Source: an uncultured archaeon
GTDB taxonomy: Archaea > Halobacteriota > Methanosarcinia > Methanosarcinales > Methanoperedenaceae
Direction of reading: 5' to 3'
NCBI GenBank assembly: GCA_902386255.1
Contig: CABMII010000100.1
Span: 1-54,277 of the forward strand
Length of the DNA stretch: 54,277 nt
The translations under genes were made by a program, and so were the position numbers. Position 1 is the stretch's first letter. Every line of letters begins with the position of its first letter. The notes beneath the pieces are model-generated. The model did no database searches. It was not told the origin of the DNA and saw nothing but the letters and a program-made list of their open reading frames with translations. Positions 47,641 to 54,277 of this stretch are shown in pieces.

Positions 47641-50600
47641 AGGTGCTTACTAAAAAACATGCGTTAAATCTACTAGAAATTTTAGCAACTGTCTCAATCA
47701 CCGGAGTCGGTTTTGCGATTGGTGGAACAATTGGCGCAGCAGTCATGGCAGGTATCGGCATCAATCTAAGCACCAATATAATTCAGAGCGGCGGTGCAAA
47801 GCTCAAAGAAAGATGGCTGACAAGCAATGACGGTATACTCAACCACGATATTCAAAAAGCTTTATCCCATGCTTTTATCAAAGCCTTGACTCATCTGGAG
47901 ACAGAGTACTTCAAACTGAGTGAAGCAGATGCACTCCCAAAAAATGAAAAGGAATCTATCAAAGCATTTTTCAAAGAGTTAAAGGAAGAAGCACAAGAAG
48001 CTTTCCCCGCCTTCTTAGAAAAAGCAATGAAGGATCAAGAGATTAAGGAATATCTTTACGGAGGACAAGAGTCAGCTACAGATAAGCTTTGGGAGCGCAT
48101 TAACGGAACAAACCTTCTATGCACCTACTGCGACCACTTCAGGGATTTTTTTCACAATAATTTGCTAAACGAAGTGCAGCTATGGTTTACCGAAGAGTTG
48201 AAGACAGATAGTAAGGAGTCCAACAAGGCATGGCGTGCCTTTCAACGATTACTTTTGGAAGGTATACAGGCGGATGTGAAAGCTGTGCAGGCAAGTCAGG
48301 ACTTAATCCAGCGAGATTTGCAAACGCTGGAGGTACTGAGAAATCAATTAGAGCAATTAAAAGATACGATTGACCATCGCTTGCCCAATGAACCATTTCA
48401 GGGAGGCTTGGAAAAGGCGATTAGCGATATGCGGGTGGTTTTACAGGATGTTGCCAAAACTACCCAGCGAACGGAAGAAAAGGTTGATGCTATTGCTGTC
48501 GATGTTAAAACGCTACTGGATGCAAAGACGGAAGTAAAGATCCCAAAGATACCAGATGATATTCAGAAGCTTTTCGATGAGGGGTGGGCACTACGAAGCA
48601 TGGGTAAGTTTGAAGATGCGAGAACTGTGTTTCAAAAGTCATTAGAGCTTGCTACCAACTATGATAACGATCTTGCCGCAGCAAGAGCTAAACACCGCCT
48701 GGCAGCCATCATGTATGAATGGGATAAGAATTTTGATGCAGCAAAGAATTTACTGAAAGAGTGCCTACAGGCATACAGGGCGGTCCATTCAGAGAAAGAC
48801 ATTGCAGCCGCTTTACAAAGCTTTGGTATGATTGAAACAGATGCCGGAAATCTGGATCAGGCAGATGCCTATCTTTCTCAAGCCTTAGAAATTAAAAAGA
48901 AACGTGAGGATAAGCTTGATATTGCAGAAACACTCCATGCTATAGGTTGGGTTGAAGATCATCGTGGTCACTTAAAGCAAGCACTCGAATTGTACGATCA
49001 GGCACTGAAATATTTTTTAGGTGAGTGTGAGAAAGGACCCGCCAAAACAGAACAAGAAGCAAGTCTTGGCGTTGCCAATTGCTATCATCACAAGGCAATG
49101 ATTTATGAGCGCCAAGGGAAAATAGAAAACGCGGAATCAAACTACCTGCGAGCGCTTGAATGGTGTCGCAAGTCTGGGTACAAGCCAAATATTGGCAAAA
49201 TACTCTTTCTGCTTGCTGAATTGAAATTTCGTGAAGCCCAATATGAGACAGGGATCCCTTTCCTTGATGAAGCTTTCGGCATCTACTATGAGATTGGAGA
49301 CCGTGCTTGGCAAGCTCGATGTTTTGACATTCAAGGACGGCTAAATTTCATACTCGGACAAAAAGACAAAGCAACTGAAATTTTTAAATCTGCCCTTCAG
49401 TTGGTAGAAGAATCTGGCGATTACAAAGAACAAAATAAATATCTGAGTAAGCTAGGCCACATTTATATGGAGGATGGGCAATTTGAAAAGGCCAAAGGTT
49501 ATTTTGAACGGGCAAAGGACTTATCACTTCGAGAAGAGTTGCTTGAAGGCTATGTAGCCGCCGTTGGAAGTTTGGCAGAGATTGCTCATATCGAGAAGAA
49601 CCTGGATGAAAGAAACAAGTTGCTTTCAGATTGTATCGAAACGCTGGAAAAACTTCTGCCTTCAACCCAATCTGAACCCAGACGAGCCTACATAATTGGT
49701 CAAATAGGTTTCGCCTATGAGATAATGGGCAACTTTCAGAAAGCGTTGGTTTATTACCAAAAGTCAAAGGCCGCTTTTGAGTCTATATCTAACACTATCG
49801 GTATTGCTAAATGTTTGGGTTCTATCGCTCACCTGAAAGGATTGTTGGGAAAGAGAAATGAAGAATTTGATCTATACCGAGAACTCCAGAAATTCATTGA
49901 TGGTTCATCGTACTATGACCTCATCGCAGAAGTTAATATGAATCTTGGTGAGATTCACATGCGAATTGGCAATTTAGATGAAGCGAAGATACTATTTGGA
50001 GAGGCTGAATTTCTTTGCCAGAGATATAATCTGCACCGTCTACCCCATGTAAAGGAATCAATCCGACGTCTTCAAGAACAGATCAATTTAAGGAAGCCCC
50101 CAGCATTAAACTTCAAACAACTAATAAACGAACTATTTGAATTAATCAATTGGTTTCCTGAGGCGAAGGACAGTATCTTCAGACTATGGATGTGGGGGAG
50201 AAAAGAAGCTTTACTTGGTAATTATCGCAATACTGTTGGTATTAAGTTTATGCTCTGCCAGAATGATGTGGATACTTTCCTGAAAATATCAAGACATCTC
50301 CAAACATATTCAGATTTATGTTTGCAAGTAGCAAGTTCTGAATACCCTGGTTCAGTAATTGATTTGATTCCTTTCCCGAAGAATAAGGAAATATTCTTTG
50401 AATGCTCACTCGTCACTATTAAAGAAGTAGCGGGAGGGAATGCCTGGATGATGAACAAGGAAAATTTCTTCGAAATCTTCGAAAAATATTATTCCAGTAT
50501 TGTAACCCGATATATTTTAACAAGCGATACCGCACGATCAGAATCAACAGGAAACGAAGGAGCAATAATAGCGGGCTGGTCGCTCGATTTACCTGACCAA

Positions 50601-51053
50601 GCTCATCAGCTTATTCTTTCAAGCTCACCGGCAGAACTCATAGATAAGAAGATATTCTTTCTACCATACGAAAGACATCTTGCTAATGACAAACTATTAT
50701 CCGACCTCAGACACAGTAAAGAACTTGGTCTCATACCGATCTATTTTGGCTCTTTGCCTAATTCCGAGAGCGTCGAGGTCTTGACTTCGACTACGATAGG
50801 TTTGCCAGTTCTGTTGCCGGATGACGCAGAACATCAGCGAAAACAAATCAGGAAAGTTAAACACAGCTTTTCTCAAATGTTGTCTGTTACCAAAGAATCA
50901 GCGCAATCTTCTCTAAACAATTTTATCTTTGAAATTGAGGAGTTGTCCGATATTTGTGTGGGTAAGCAATCGCTTAAGATCCAAATTTACATTCTTGATT
51001 TTCCTAGCGTGTTGAAAAGAGAATTACACATTGCATTGGTAATGACCGATTAA
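47637..51053 (+). CDS. 1138-aa tetratricopeptide-repeat protein with N-terminal glycine-rich hydrophobic segment
   Basis: Residues 10-50 are hydrophobic and glycine-rich (ITGVGFAIGGTIGAAVMAGI), resembling a membrane-insertion helix. A helical region and a coiled coil follow (about 225-305: LRNQLEQLKDTI, TTQRTEEKVDAIAVDVKTLL). From about 315 to 850 there are some twelve TPR units of the NPHP3 type (FEDARTVFQKSLELA; LDQADAYLSQALEIKKK; FEKAKGYFERAKDLS). The last 290 residues form an unrecognised globular domain. No Walker A or nuclease motif is visible. GGTGA lies too close to the ATG, so GTG 47643 may be the real start. Its function is unknown; a scaffold or sensor role is inferred from the TPRs. 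Confidence 0.75.
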   Translation: MKVLTKKHALNLLEILATVSITGVGFAIGGTIGAAVMAGIGINLSTNIIQSGGAKLKERWLTSNDGILNHDIQKALSHAFIKALTHLETEYFKLSEADALPKNEKESIKAFFKELKEEAQEAFPAFLEKAMKDQEIKEYLYGGQESATDKLWERINGTNLLCTYCDHFRDFFHNNLLNEVQLWFTEELKTDSKESNKAWRAFQRLLLEGIQADVKAVQASQDLIQRDLQTLEVLRNQLEQLKDTIDHRLPNEPFQGGLEKAISDMRVVLQDVAKTTQRTEEKVDAIAVDVKTLLDAKTEVKIPKIPDDIQKLFDEGWALRSMGKFEDARTVFQKSLELATNYDNDLAAARAKHRLAAIMYEWDKNFDAAKNLLKECLQAYRAVHSEKDIAAALQSFGMIETDAGNLDQADAYLSQALEIKKKREDKLDIAETLHAIGWVEDHRGHLKQALELYDQALKYFLGECEKGPAKTEQEASLGVANCYHHKAMIYERQGKIENAESNYLRALEWCRKSGYKPNIGKILFLLAELKFREAQYETGIPFLDEAFGIYYEIGDRAWQARCFDIQGRLNFILGQKDKATEIFKSALQLVEESGDYKEQNKYLSKLGHIYMEDGQFEKAKGYFERAKDLSLREELLEGYVAAVGSLAEIAHIEKNLDERNKLLSDCIETLEKLLPSTQSEPRRAYIIGQIGFAYEIMGNFQKALVYYQKSKAAFESISNTIGIAKCLGSIAHLKGLLGKRNEEFDLYRELQKFIDGSSYYDLIAEVNMNLGEIHMRIGNLDEAKILFGEAEFLCQRYNLHRLPHVKESIRRLQEQINLRKPPALNFKQLINELFELINWFPEAKDSIFRLWMWGRKEALLGNYRNTVGIKFMLCQNDVDTFLKISRHLQTYSDLCLQVASSEYPGSVIDLIPFPKNKEIFFECSLVTIKEVAGGNAWMMNKENFFEIFEKYYSSIVTRYILTSDTARSESTGNEGAIIAGWSLDLPDQAHQLILSSSPAELIDKKIFFLPYERHLANDKLLSDLRHSKELGLIPIYFGSLPNSESVEVLTSTTIGLPVLLPDDAEHQRKQIRKVKHSFSQMLSVTKESAQSSLNNFIFEIEELSDICVGKQSLKIQIYILDFPSVLKRELHIALVMTD

Positions 51054-51132
51054 CAAACAAGTTCAAAAGAAAAAGAGATACAACATCAAGGCAATGTCAC
51101 TTAACAAAGATAATCTCGTTTTGGGACTCCGC

Positions 51133-51285
51133 CTAAGTTCGATTCCGTTTCGCTCCAGCAAAAGTCATAAGTGCACTGACATTCCACGATATGCCGAGCC
51201 TTTTCAGGAATTCCTTCTGAGTTATGCCATGATTCTCATTCACCATCCGCAATATAGCTCCTAACTTATGGATTTCACTTCCCAT
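51133..51285 (-). CDS. Possible 50-aa helix-turn-helix peptide or fragment
   Basis: The minus strand encodes 50 residues beginning MGSEIHKLGAILRMVNENHG, then ITQKEFLKRLGIS, which reads like a helix-turn-helix pair. No good SD precedes the ATG (AAGG directly abuts it), and the C-terminus runs out after 20 unremarkable residues. It may be a regulator remnant. It stands in the 654-base gap between the TPR gene and cofE. Confidence 0.35.
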   Translation of the reverse strand: MGSEIHKLGAILRMVNENHGITQKEFLKRLGISWNVSALMTFAGAKRNRT

Positions 51286-51342
51286 CCTTAGAGTACACGG
51301 AAAAATAATTTATCCAATTGTATTCATAATACCTGACAACAA

Positions 51343-51372
51343 ATCTGCGTTCATCTGCGTTTATCTGCGGTT
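51343..51372 (-). repeat. Dispersed repeat, inverted copy of the element at 47274
   Basis: ATCTGCGTTCATCTGCG continues to ATCTGCGGTT. Its reverse complement begins AACCGCAGAT and contains the ACGCAGATGAACGCAGAT series seen after hppA. Three tandem GCAGAT-type units are present here. A more degenerate relative (TGTCTGCGTTTTTAATC...TTATCTGTGGTG) lies at 51601-51659. Confidence 0.65.
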
Positions 51373-51443
51373 CGTGATTTCGATATGCATAAGCTGCATC
51401 GGTTTCCTATCGGCGCGCCCGACAGTTGGAAATATTTAAGTTT

Positions 51444-51475
51444 GAGTTCGTACGAGTTCGTATATGTTCGTTGTT
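51444..51475 (-). repeat. Single arm of the 'CGTACGAACT' hairpin repeat
   Basis: These 32 bases match the reverse complement of the left arm at 40732-40763 at 30 positions; the difference is TTA against TAT in the middle. Here the partner arm is missing. As at the first site, a copy of the 31-nt CTTTGCG repeat follows closely, at 51489. Confidence 0.75.
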
Positions 51476-51488
51476 CATTTTCTCTCTC

Positions 51489-51519
51489 CTTTGCGGTCTT
51501 TGCGTGCTTTGCGGTGAAT
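51489..51519 (-). repeat. 31-nt dispersed repeat copy
   Basis: CTTTGCGGTCTTTGCG continues to GCTTTGCGGTGAAT. It has the same length and the same ends as the copy at 40847-40877, and both follow a TACGAACT-type element in the same order. This suggests that the two repeat families travel as a pair. Confidence 0.7.
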
Positions 51520-51707
51520 AATGCCGAGGTGGATGCATCGGATTTCTTATCGGGCGCCGCAAATTAATCGCTCATTATTTATAATTTTATATTTCAACTT
51601 TGTGCGTTCTTAGCGGTGTTGTCTGCGTTTTTAATCTTCATTTATCTGTGGTGTTCAATTAGAAAGCATTATTATTCCTCCTGCATTTAAGGGGGCGAGG
51701 AATCCGA

Positions 51708-52466
51708 TTGAATGCAACCGCATTTGCCGTTGAAAAAATCCCCCTTATTAAAAAGGGTGACGATATTGCACGCATCCTGAGTGAACAAACAGAACTCAAG
51801 GAGCATGATATCGTTGTTATTTCTTCCACCATCGTATCCAAATCCGAGGGCAGGATTGTGCCCATGGATACCGTTAAAGCAACACAGCGAGCAAAAATTA
51901 TTGCAAAAAGAAACGACAACGACCCGCGATTTGTTCAGGCAGTGCTTGATGAAAGCGAGGAAGTATTGCTTGAGTCACCCTTTCTTCTTGTCCGCACCAG
52001 GAACGGCAGCATCTGCGTAAATGCAGGCATCGACCATTCCAATGTCGAAGGCAGCGACAACATTCTATTGCTTCCCGAAGACCCTGATAAAAGTGCACGG
52101 AAACTAAAGGAATCCATTTTAAAATATACCGGTAAAAATGTCAGCGTTGTCATCACGGATACCAACGGCAGGGCGTTCAGGATGGGACAGACCGGGGCAG
52201 CTATCGGTATTGCAGGAATAAAAGCCACGCGGGACTGGAGGGGAACGGAAGACCTTTTCGGGAGAGTGCTTGAAGTGAAAAACGAAGCAGTTGTGGATGA
52301 AATAGCGGGATTCGCAAATATCCTGATGGGGGAAGGGAATGGCGGTATGCCGGTTGTAATAATTCGCGGCTTGAACCTGTATCATGAATCCTATGGAATA
52401 AGAGAACTATTCAGGCCGGAAAAAGAAGACGAGATACGAAAGGCGCTCAAAGCTCGGTCAGTTTGA
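51708..52466 (+). CDS. cofE: Coenzyme F420-0:L-glutamate ligase
   Basis: A 252-residue CofE. Visible features are IPLIKKGDDIARIL at the N-terminus, DIVVISSTIVSKSEGR, GIDHSNVEGSDNILLLPEDPD, and VVITDTNGRAFRMGQTGAAIG, followed by RDWRGTEDLFGR. The enzyme adds one or more gamma-linked glutamates to F420-0 using GTP. It marks an F420-using archaeon (F420 also occurs in actinobacteria, which the other genes exclude). The start codon is TTG at 51708, seven bases after GAGG. The 3' end overlaps the convergent HD gene by 20 bases. Confidence 0.95.
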   Translation: MNATAFAVEKIPLIKKGDDIARILSEQTELKEHDIVVISSTIVSKSEGRIVPMDTVKATQRAKIIAKRNDNDPRFVQAVLDESEEVLLESPFLLVRTRNGSICVNAGIDHSNVEGSDNILLLPEDPDKSARKLKESILKYTGKNVSVVITDTNGRAFRMGQTGAAIGIAGIKATRDWRGTEDLFGRVLEVKNEAVVDEIAGFANILMGEGNGGMPVVIIRGLNLYHESYGIRELFRPEKEDEIRKALKARSV

Positions 52467-53631
52467 ATTGTTTTATATCCTTTTTAACTTCAAAGAATTC
52501 CCTTGCAACCCTGCCCACTTTTTCCTTGTATTCAGGCGGGGTGAACACACCGAGGCGCCAGTTATCAAGCTGCGCCTTTCCCAGCGCCGCAACGAGGCTT
52601 GAGGCTTTATCGATAGGTATCATTTTTCCGCTTATAAGAACGCAGGCTTTCATTTCAGCAATCTCAGGTTTTTCAGGGATGTCTACAAGCACATATCCGG
52701 GTTCGACACCAGAACTCTCAGCGATCTCATTTTCAACCCTTTTGATATTATTGCGAAGTTTTGCAACATCTATGCCAACTGAATCAAAACCAGCATACAG
52801 CGCACGCTTGAACAATTTTCTTTCATCAAGCCTTTTTGCGATTTCGGACGCGTAACCGCCTGAATTTTTCATCTCGCTCATGAAAGCGACATCATCCATT
52901 CTCTGGAATGATTCGGGAGAGAGACCGTTTTCTATCATGTATTCAGCAGCATGTGCGCACATTGATTCCGCAATCCGTGAGACATGATGGAAATAAACTG
53001 TGGGATGCATCAGGAACCGTGATACCAGAAGCGACTCAGCCGCCTGCAGGCCGCCGGGGTTCAGGACAAGTTTATTCTCATTGAACCCGAGTTCGTGAAT
53101 CAATCTTACATGGTCAATAAGACCGAAGGCTACACCCGTATAATGGGCATCACGAACAAGATAATCCATCCTGTCCACGTCTATTTCGCTGTTGATAATC
53201 TGCCCCGGATTAGTCTTGCCTTTAATATGGGCTGCAATATTTGACGGGGACAGCGAGAAGTCCTTAAGTACATCTGATATCAGTCCATTTCTCAATAATC
53301 CTTCCACGTTATCATGGCTTTTCCTTGTATAACGGACAATCAGCTTTTCAGTCGCATGGGAAAATGGGCCGTGCCCGATATCATGAAGCAAGGAAGCCGC
53401 GAGTAATTCATCCTGCTGGCGTTCATCTACATATTTTACCAGGTGTTTGGCGAGATGATAGGTGCCCAGTGAATGTTCAAAACGGGTATGGTTTGCCCCG
53501 GGATATACAAGGTTTGAAAAACCCAGCTGACGAATCCTGCGCAGTCTCTGGACCTCGGGGGTTTCGACAAGCGCCAGCGCGAGTTCGTCAAGTTCGATAT
53601 AATCGTGTATGGGGTCGCGTATAACTTTCAT
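52447..53631 (-). CDS. HD-domain phosphohydrolase (dNTPase/SAMHD-like)
   Basis: A 394-residue HD-domain protein beginning MKVIRDPIHDYIELDELAL. The metal site is formed by HTRFEHSLGTYHLAKHL, the HD pair in LLHDIGHGPFSHATE and the later SEIDVDRMDYLVRDA. This arrangement is that of the SAMHD1/dGTPase-like archaeal and bacterial phosphohydrolases. Substrates are probably dNTPs or other nucleotides. No SD is seen. A TATA-rich stretch 25-40 bases upstream fits a leaderless mRNA. It runs against cofE. Confidence 0.9.
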   Translation of the reverse strand: MKVIRDPIHDYIELDELALALVETPEVQRLRRIRQLGFSNLVYPGANHTRFEHSLGTYHLAKHLVKYVDERQQDELLAASLLHDIGHGPFSHATEKLIVRYTRKSHDNVEGLLRNGLISDVLKDFSLSPSNIAAHIKGKTNPGQIINSEIDVDRMDYLVRDAHYTGVAFGLIDHVRLIHELGFNENKLVLNPGGLQAAESLLVSRFLMHPTVYFHHVSRIAESMCAHAAEYMIENGLSPESFQRMDDVAFMSEMKNSGGYASEIAKRLDERKLFKRALYAGFDSVGIDVAKLRNNIKRVENEIAESSGVEPGYVLVDIPEKPEIAEMKACVLISGKMIPIDKASSLVAALGKAQLDNWRLGVFTPPEYKEKVGRVAREFFEVKKDIKQFKLTEL

Positions 53632-53650
53632 AATTTACTCAAATAATTTC

Positions 53651-53674
53651 TATAAATTAATATATACTATAAAG
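53651..53674. promoter_or_regulatory. TATA-rich promoter region between HD and GNAT genes
   Basis: TATAAATTAATATATACTAT contains overlapping TATA-like sequences on both strands. It is 20-43 bases upstream of the HD gene (minus, leaderless spacing) and about 60-80 bases upstream of the GNAT gene (plus). The plus transcript would include the GAGGGG that precedes the GNAT ATG. Confidence 0.45.
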
Positions 53675-53731
53675 AACTATCTTAAGGAATATAGAATTAT
53701 CCGATAAGGAAAAGAGGGGAAAATAAATTAG

Positions 53732-54277
53732 ATGGATATTGAACTCAGGAAGGCAACGAAGGCTGATATTAAGGATATAAAAACTATCCTTTCTTTTTAT
53801 TATCTCGATACTGAGAAAGTTGAGAAAAACCTCCCTGAATTCATAGTGGCAGTGTTTGATAAAAAGACAGTCGGATGCGCCTGTCTGGATACTGGGGATA
53901 TAGTGGAACTCCGCTCTATCGCGGTGCTTCCGGCCTATCGAAATAAAGGAATAGGTTCAAAATTGGTGGACGCTATTCTAAGTCGGGCTGCAGGGCTGAC
54001 AGATGTGGTCTATCTCCGTACTACTTCGCCTGCCTTTTTTGAGAAAAAAAGGTTCGTTCGCCTTCCGGATGAGGAGAAAAAACTCATCTGGAAAGAGTGT
54101 GAGCAATGTGATAAATATGACATTTGCAGGCAAACACTGATGAAACGCGTATCAGTACTTCCGAATACCCTGACTTCCGAACAAAAGATCATATTCAGCC
54201 ATAGACTCCATAAATCAACCGTAAAATATAATTATGATATTATCCCATCTAAAAATATAGAGGGGATAATAAAATGA
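53732..54277 (+). CDS. GNAT family N-acetyltransferase with Cys-rich C-terminal extension
   Basis: A 181-residue protein. The first 130 residues are a GNAT fold (MDIELRKATKADIKDIKTIL; ELRSIAVLPAYRNKGIGSKL, with the acetyl-CoA loop RNKGIG; PAFFEKKRFVRL), resembling the N-acetylglutamate synthase-like branch. Residues from about 131 carry CEQCDKYDICRQ, three or four cysteines that could bind a metal, and a basic tail. The stop codon is the last triplet of the window. GAGGGG lies about twelve bases before the ATG. Its substrate is unknown. Confidence 0.8.
   Translation: MDIELRKATKADIKDIKTILSFYYLDTEKVEKNLPEFIVAVFDKKTVGCACLDTGDIVELRSIAVLPAYRNKGIGSKLVDAILSRAAGLTDVVYLRTTSPAFFEKKRFVRLPDEEKKLIWKECEQCDKYDICRQTLMKRVSVLPNTLTSEQKIIFSHRLHKSTVKYNYDIIPSKNIEGIIK

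Noticed and set aside
47637-51053. NLR/STAND-type NTPase
   Set aside because: No Walker A or B motif is visible; only TPRs, a coiled coil and unknown domains are supported.
1-54277. tRNA or rRNA genes
   Set aside because: I scanned the gaps for cloverleaf-type ends and CCA or GGTTCRA-type arms and found nothing convincing; a covariance search would be decisive.

Overview
The window is chromosomal DNA from a euryarchaeon, most likely a methanogen-related Methanosarcinia and possibly a Ca. Methanoperedens-like lineage. The lineage is an inference. It rests on an F420-0:L-glutamate ligase (cofE), an archaeal-type threonyl-tRNA synthetase, an AglD-like fused glycosyltransferase/flippase protein, a DUF166 protein, a K+-independent membrane pyrophosphatase, and AT-rich TATA-type promoters placed as for leaderless genes.

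Region 1 (about 0.2-19.7 kb, minus strand, visibly AT-rich) is one long surface-sugar operon. Its first genes form a near-complete nucleotide-heptose pathway: transaldolase, GmhB phosphatase, an unassigned 322-aa protein, a stand-alone heptose-1-P nucleotidyltransferase, a nucleotidyltransferase-kinase fusion and a GmhA-type isomerase. They are followed by three radical SAM enzymes and a split transketolase, so the sedoheptulose-7-phosphate precursor could be made within the operon. Further downstream come a methyltransferase, an SDR, a methyltransferase-WbuC cupin fusion, a C-methyltransferase-aminotransferase fusion, a sugar N-formyltransferase, a fourth radical SAM/B12 protein and a Nudix hydrolase. 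The operon ends in a truncated zinc-alcohol-dehydrogenase fragment. The parts suggest a heavily modified, C-methylated, aminated and N-formylated heptose-derived sugar. No glycosyltransferase lies in this stretch.

Region 2 (19.7-27.4 kb) is a junction. It holds a decayed ISAzo13-like transposase tail, a multi-membrane GT-C-like protein, a methyltransferase and a 1459-aa secreted LamG/Ig/metallophosphoesterase protein rich in N-glycosylation sequons. Region 3 (27.4-36.0 kb, minus) is an archaeal protein-glycosylation operon: Ugd, sugar-1-P nucleotidyltransferase, UDP-glucuronate decarboxylase, two paratose-epimerase-like SDRs, an AglD-like protein and an ArnT/GT39-like membrane glycosyltransferase.

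Region 4 (36.0-54.3 kb, higher GC) is mostly housekeeping: malic enzyme, DUF166, CoaBC, a HIT protein, ThrRS, an M23-like/radical SAM pair, H+-pyrophosphatase, CofE, an HD phosphohydrolase and a GNAT. A 1138-aa TPR protein of unknown role is inserted between hppA and cofE. It is bracketed by inverted copies of a short dispersed repeat and coupled to a tiny upstream ORF with an in-frame TAG. Several families of dispersed short repeats, including a 74-nt imperfect hairpin, fill the intergenic spaces of this part.
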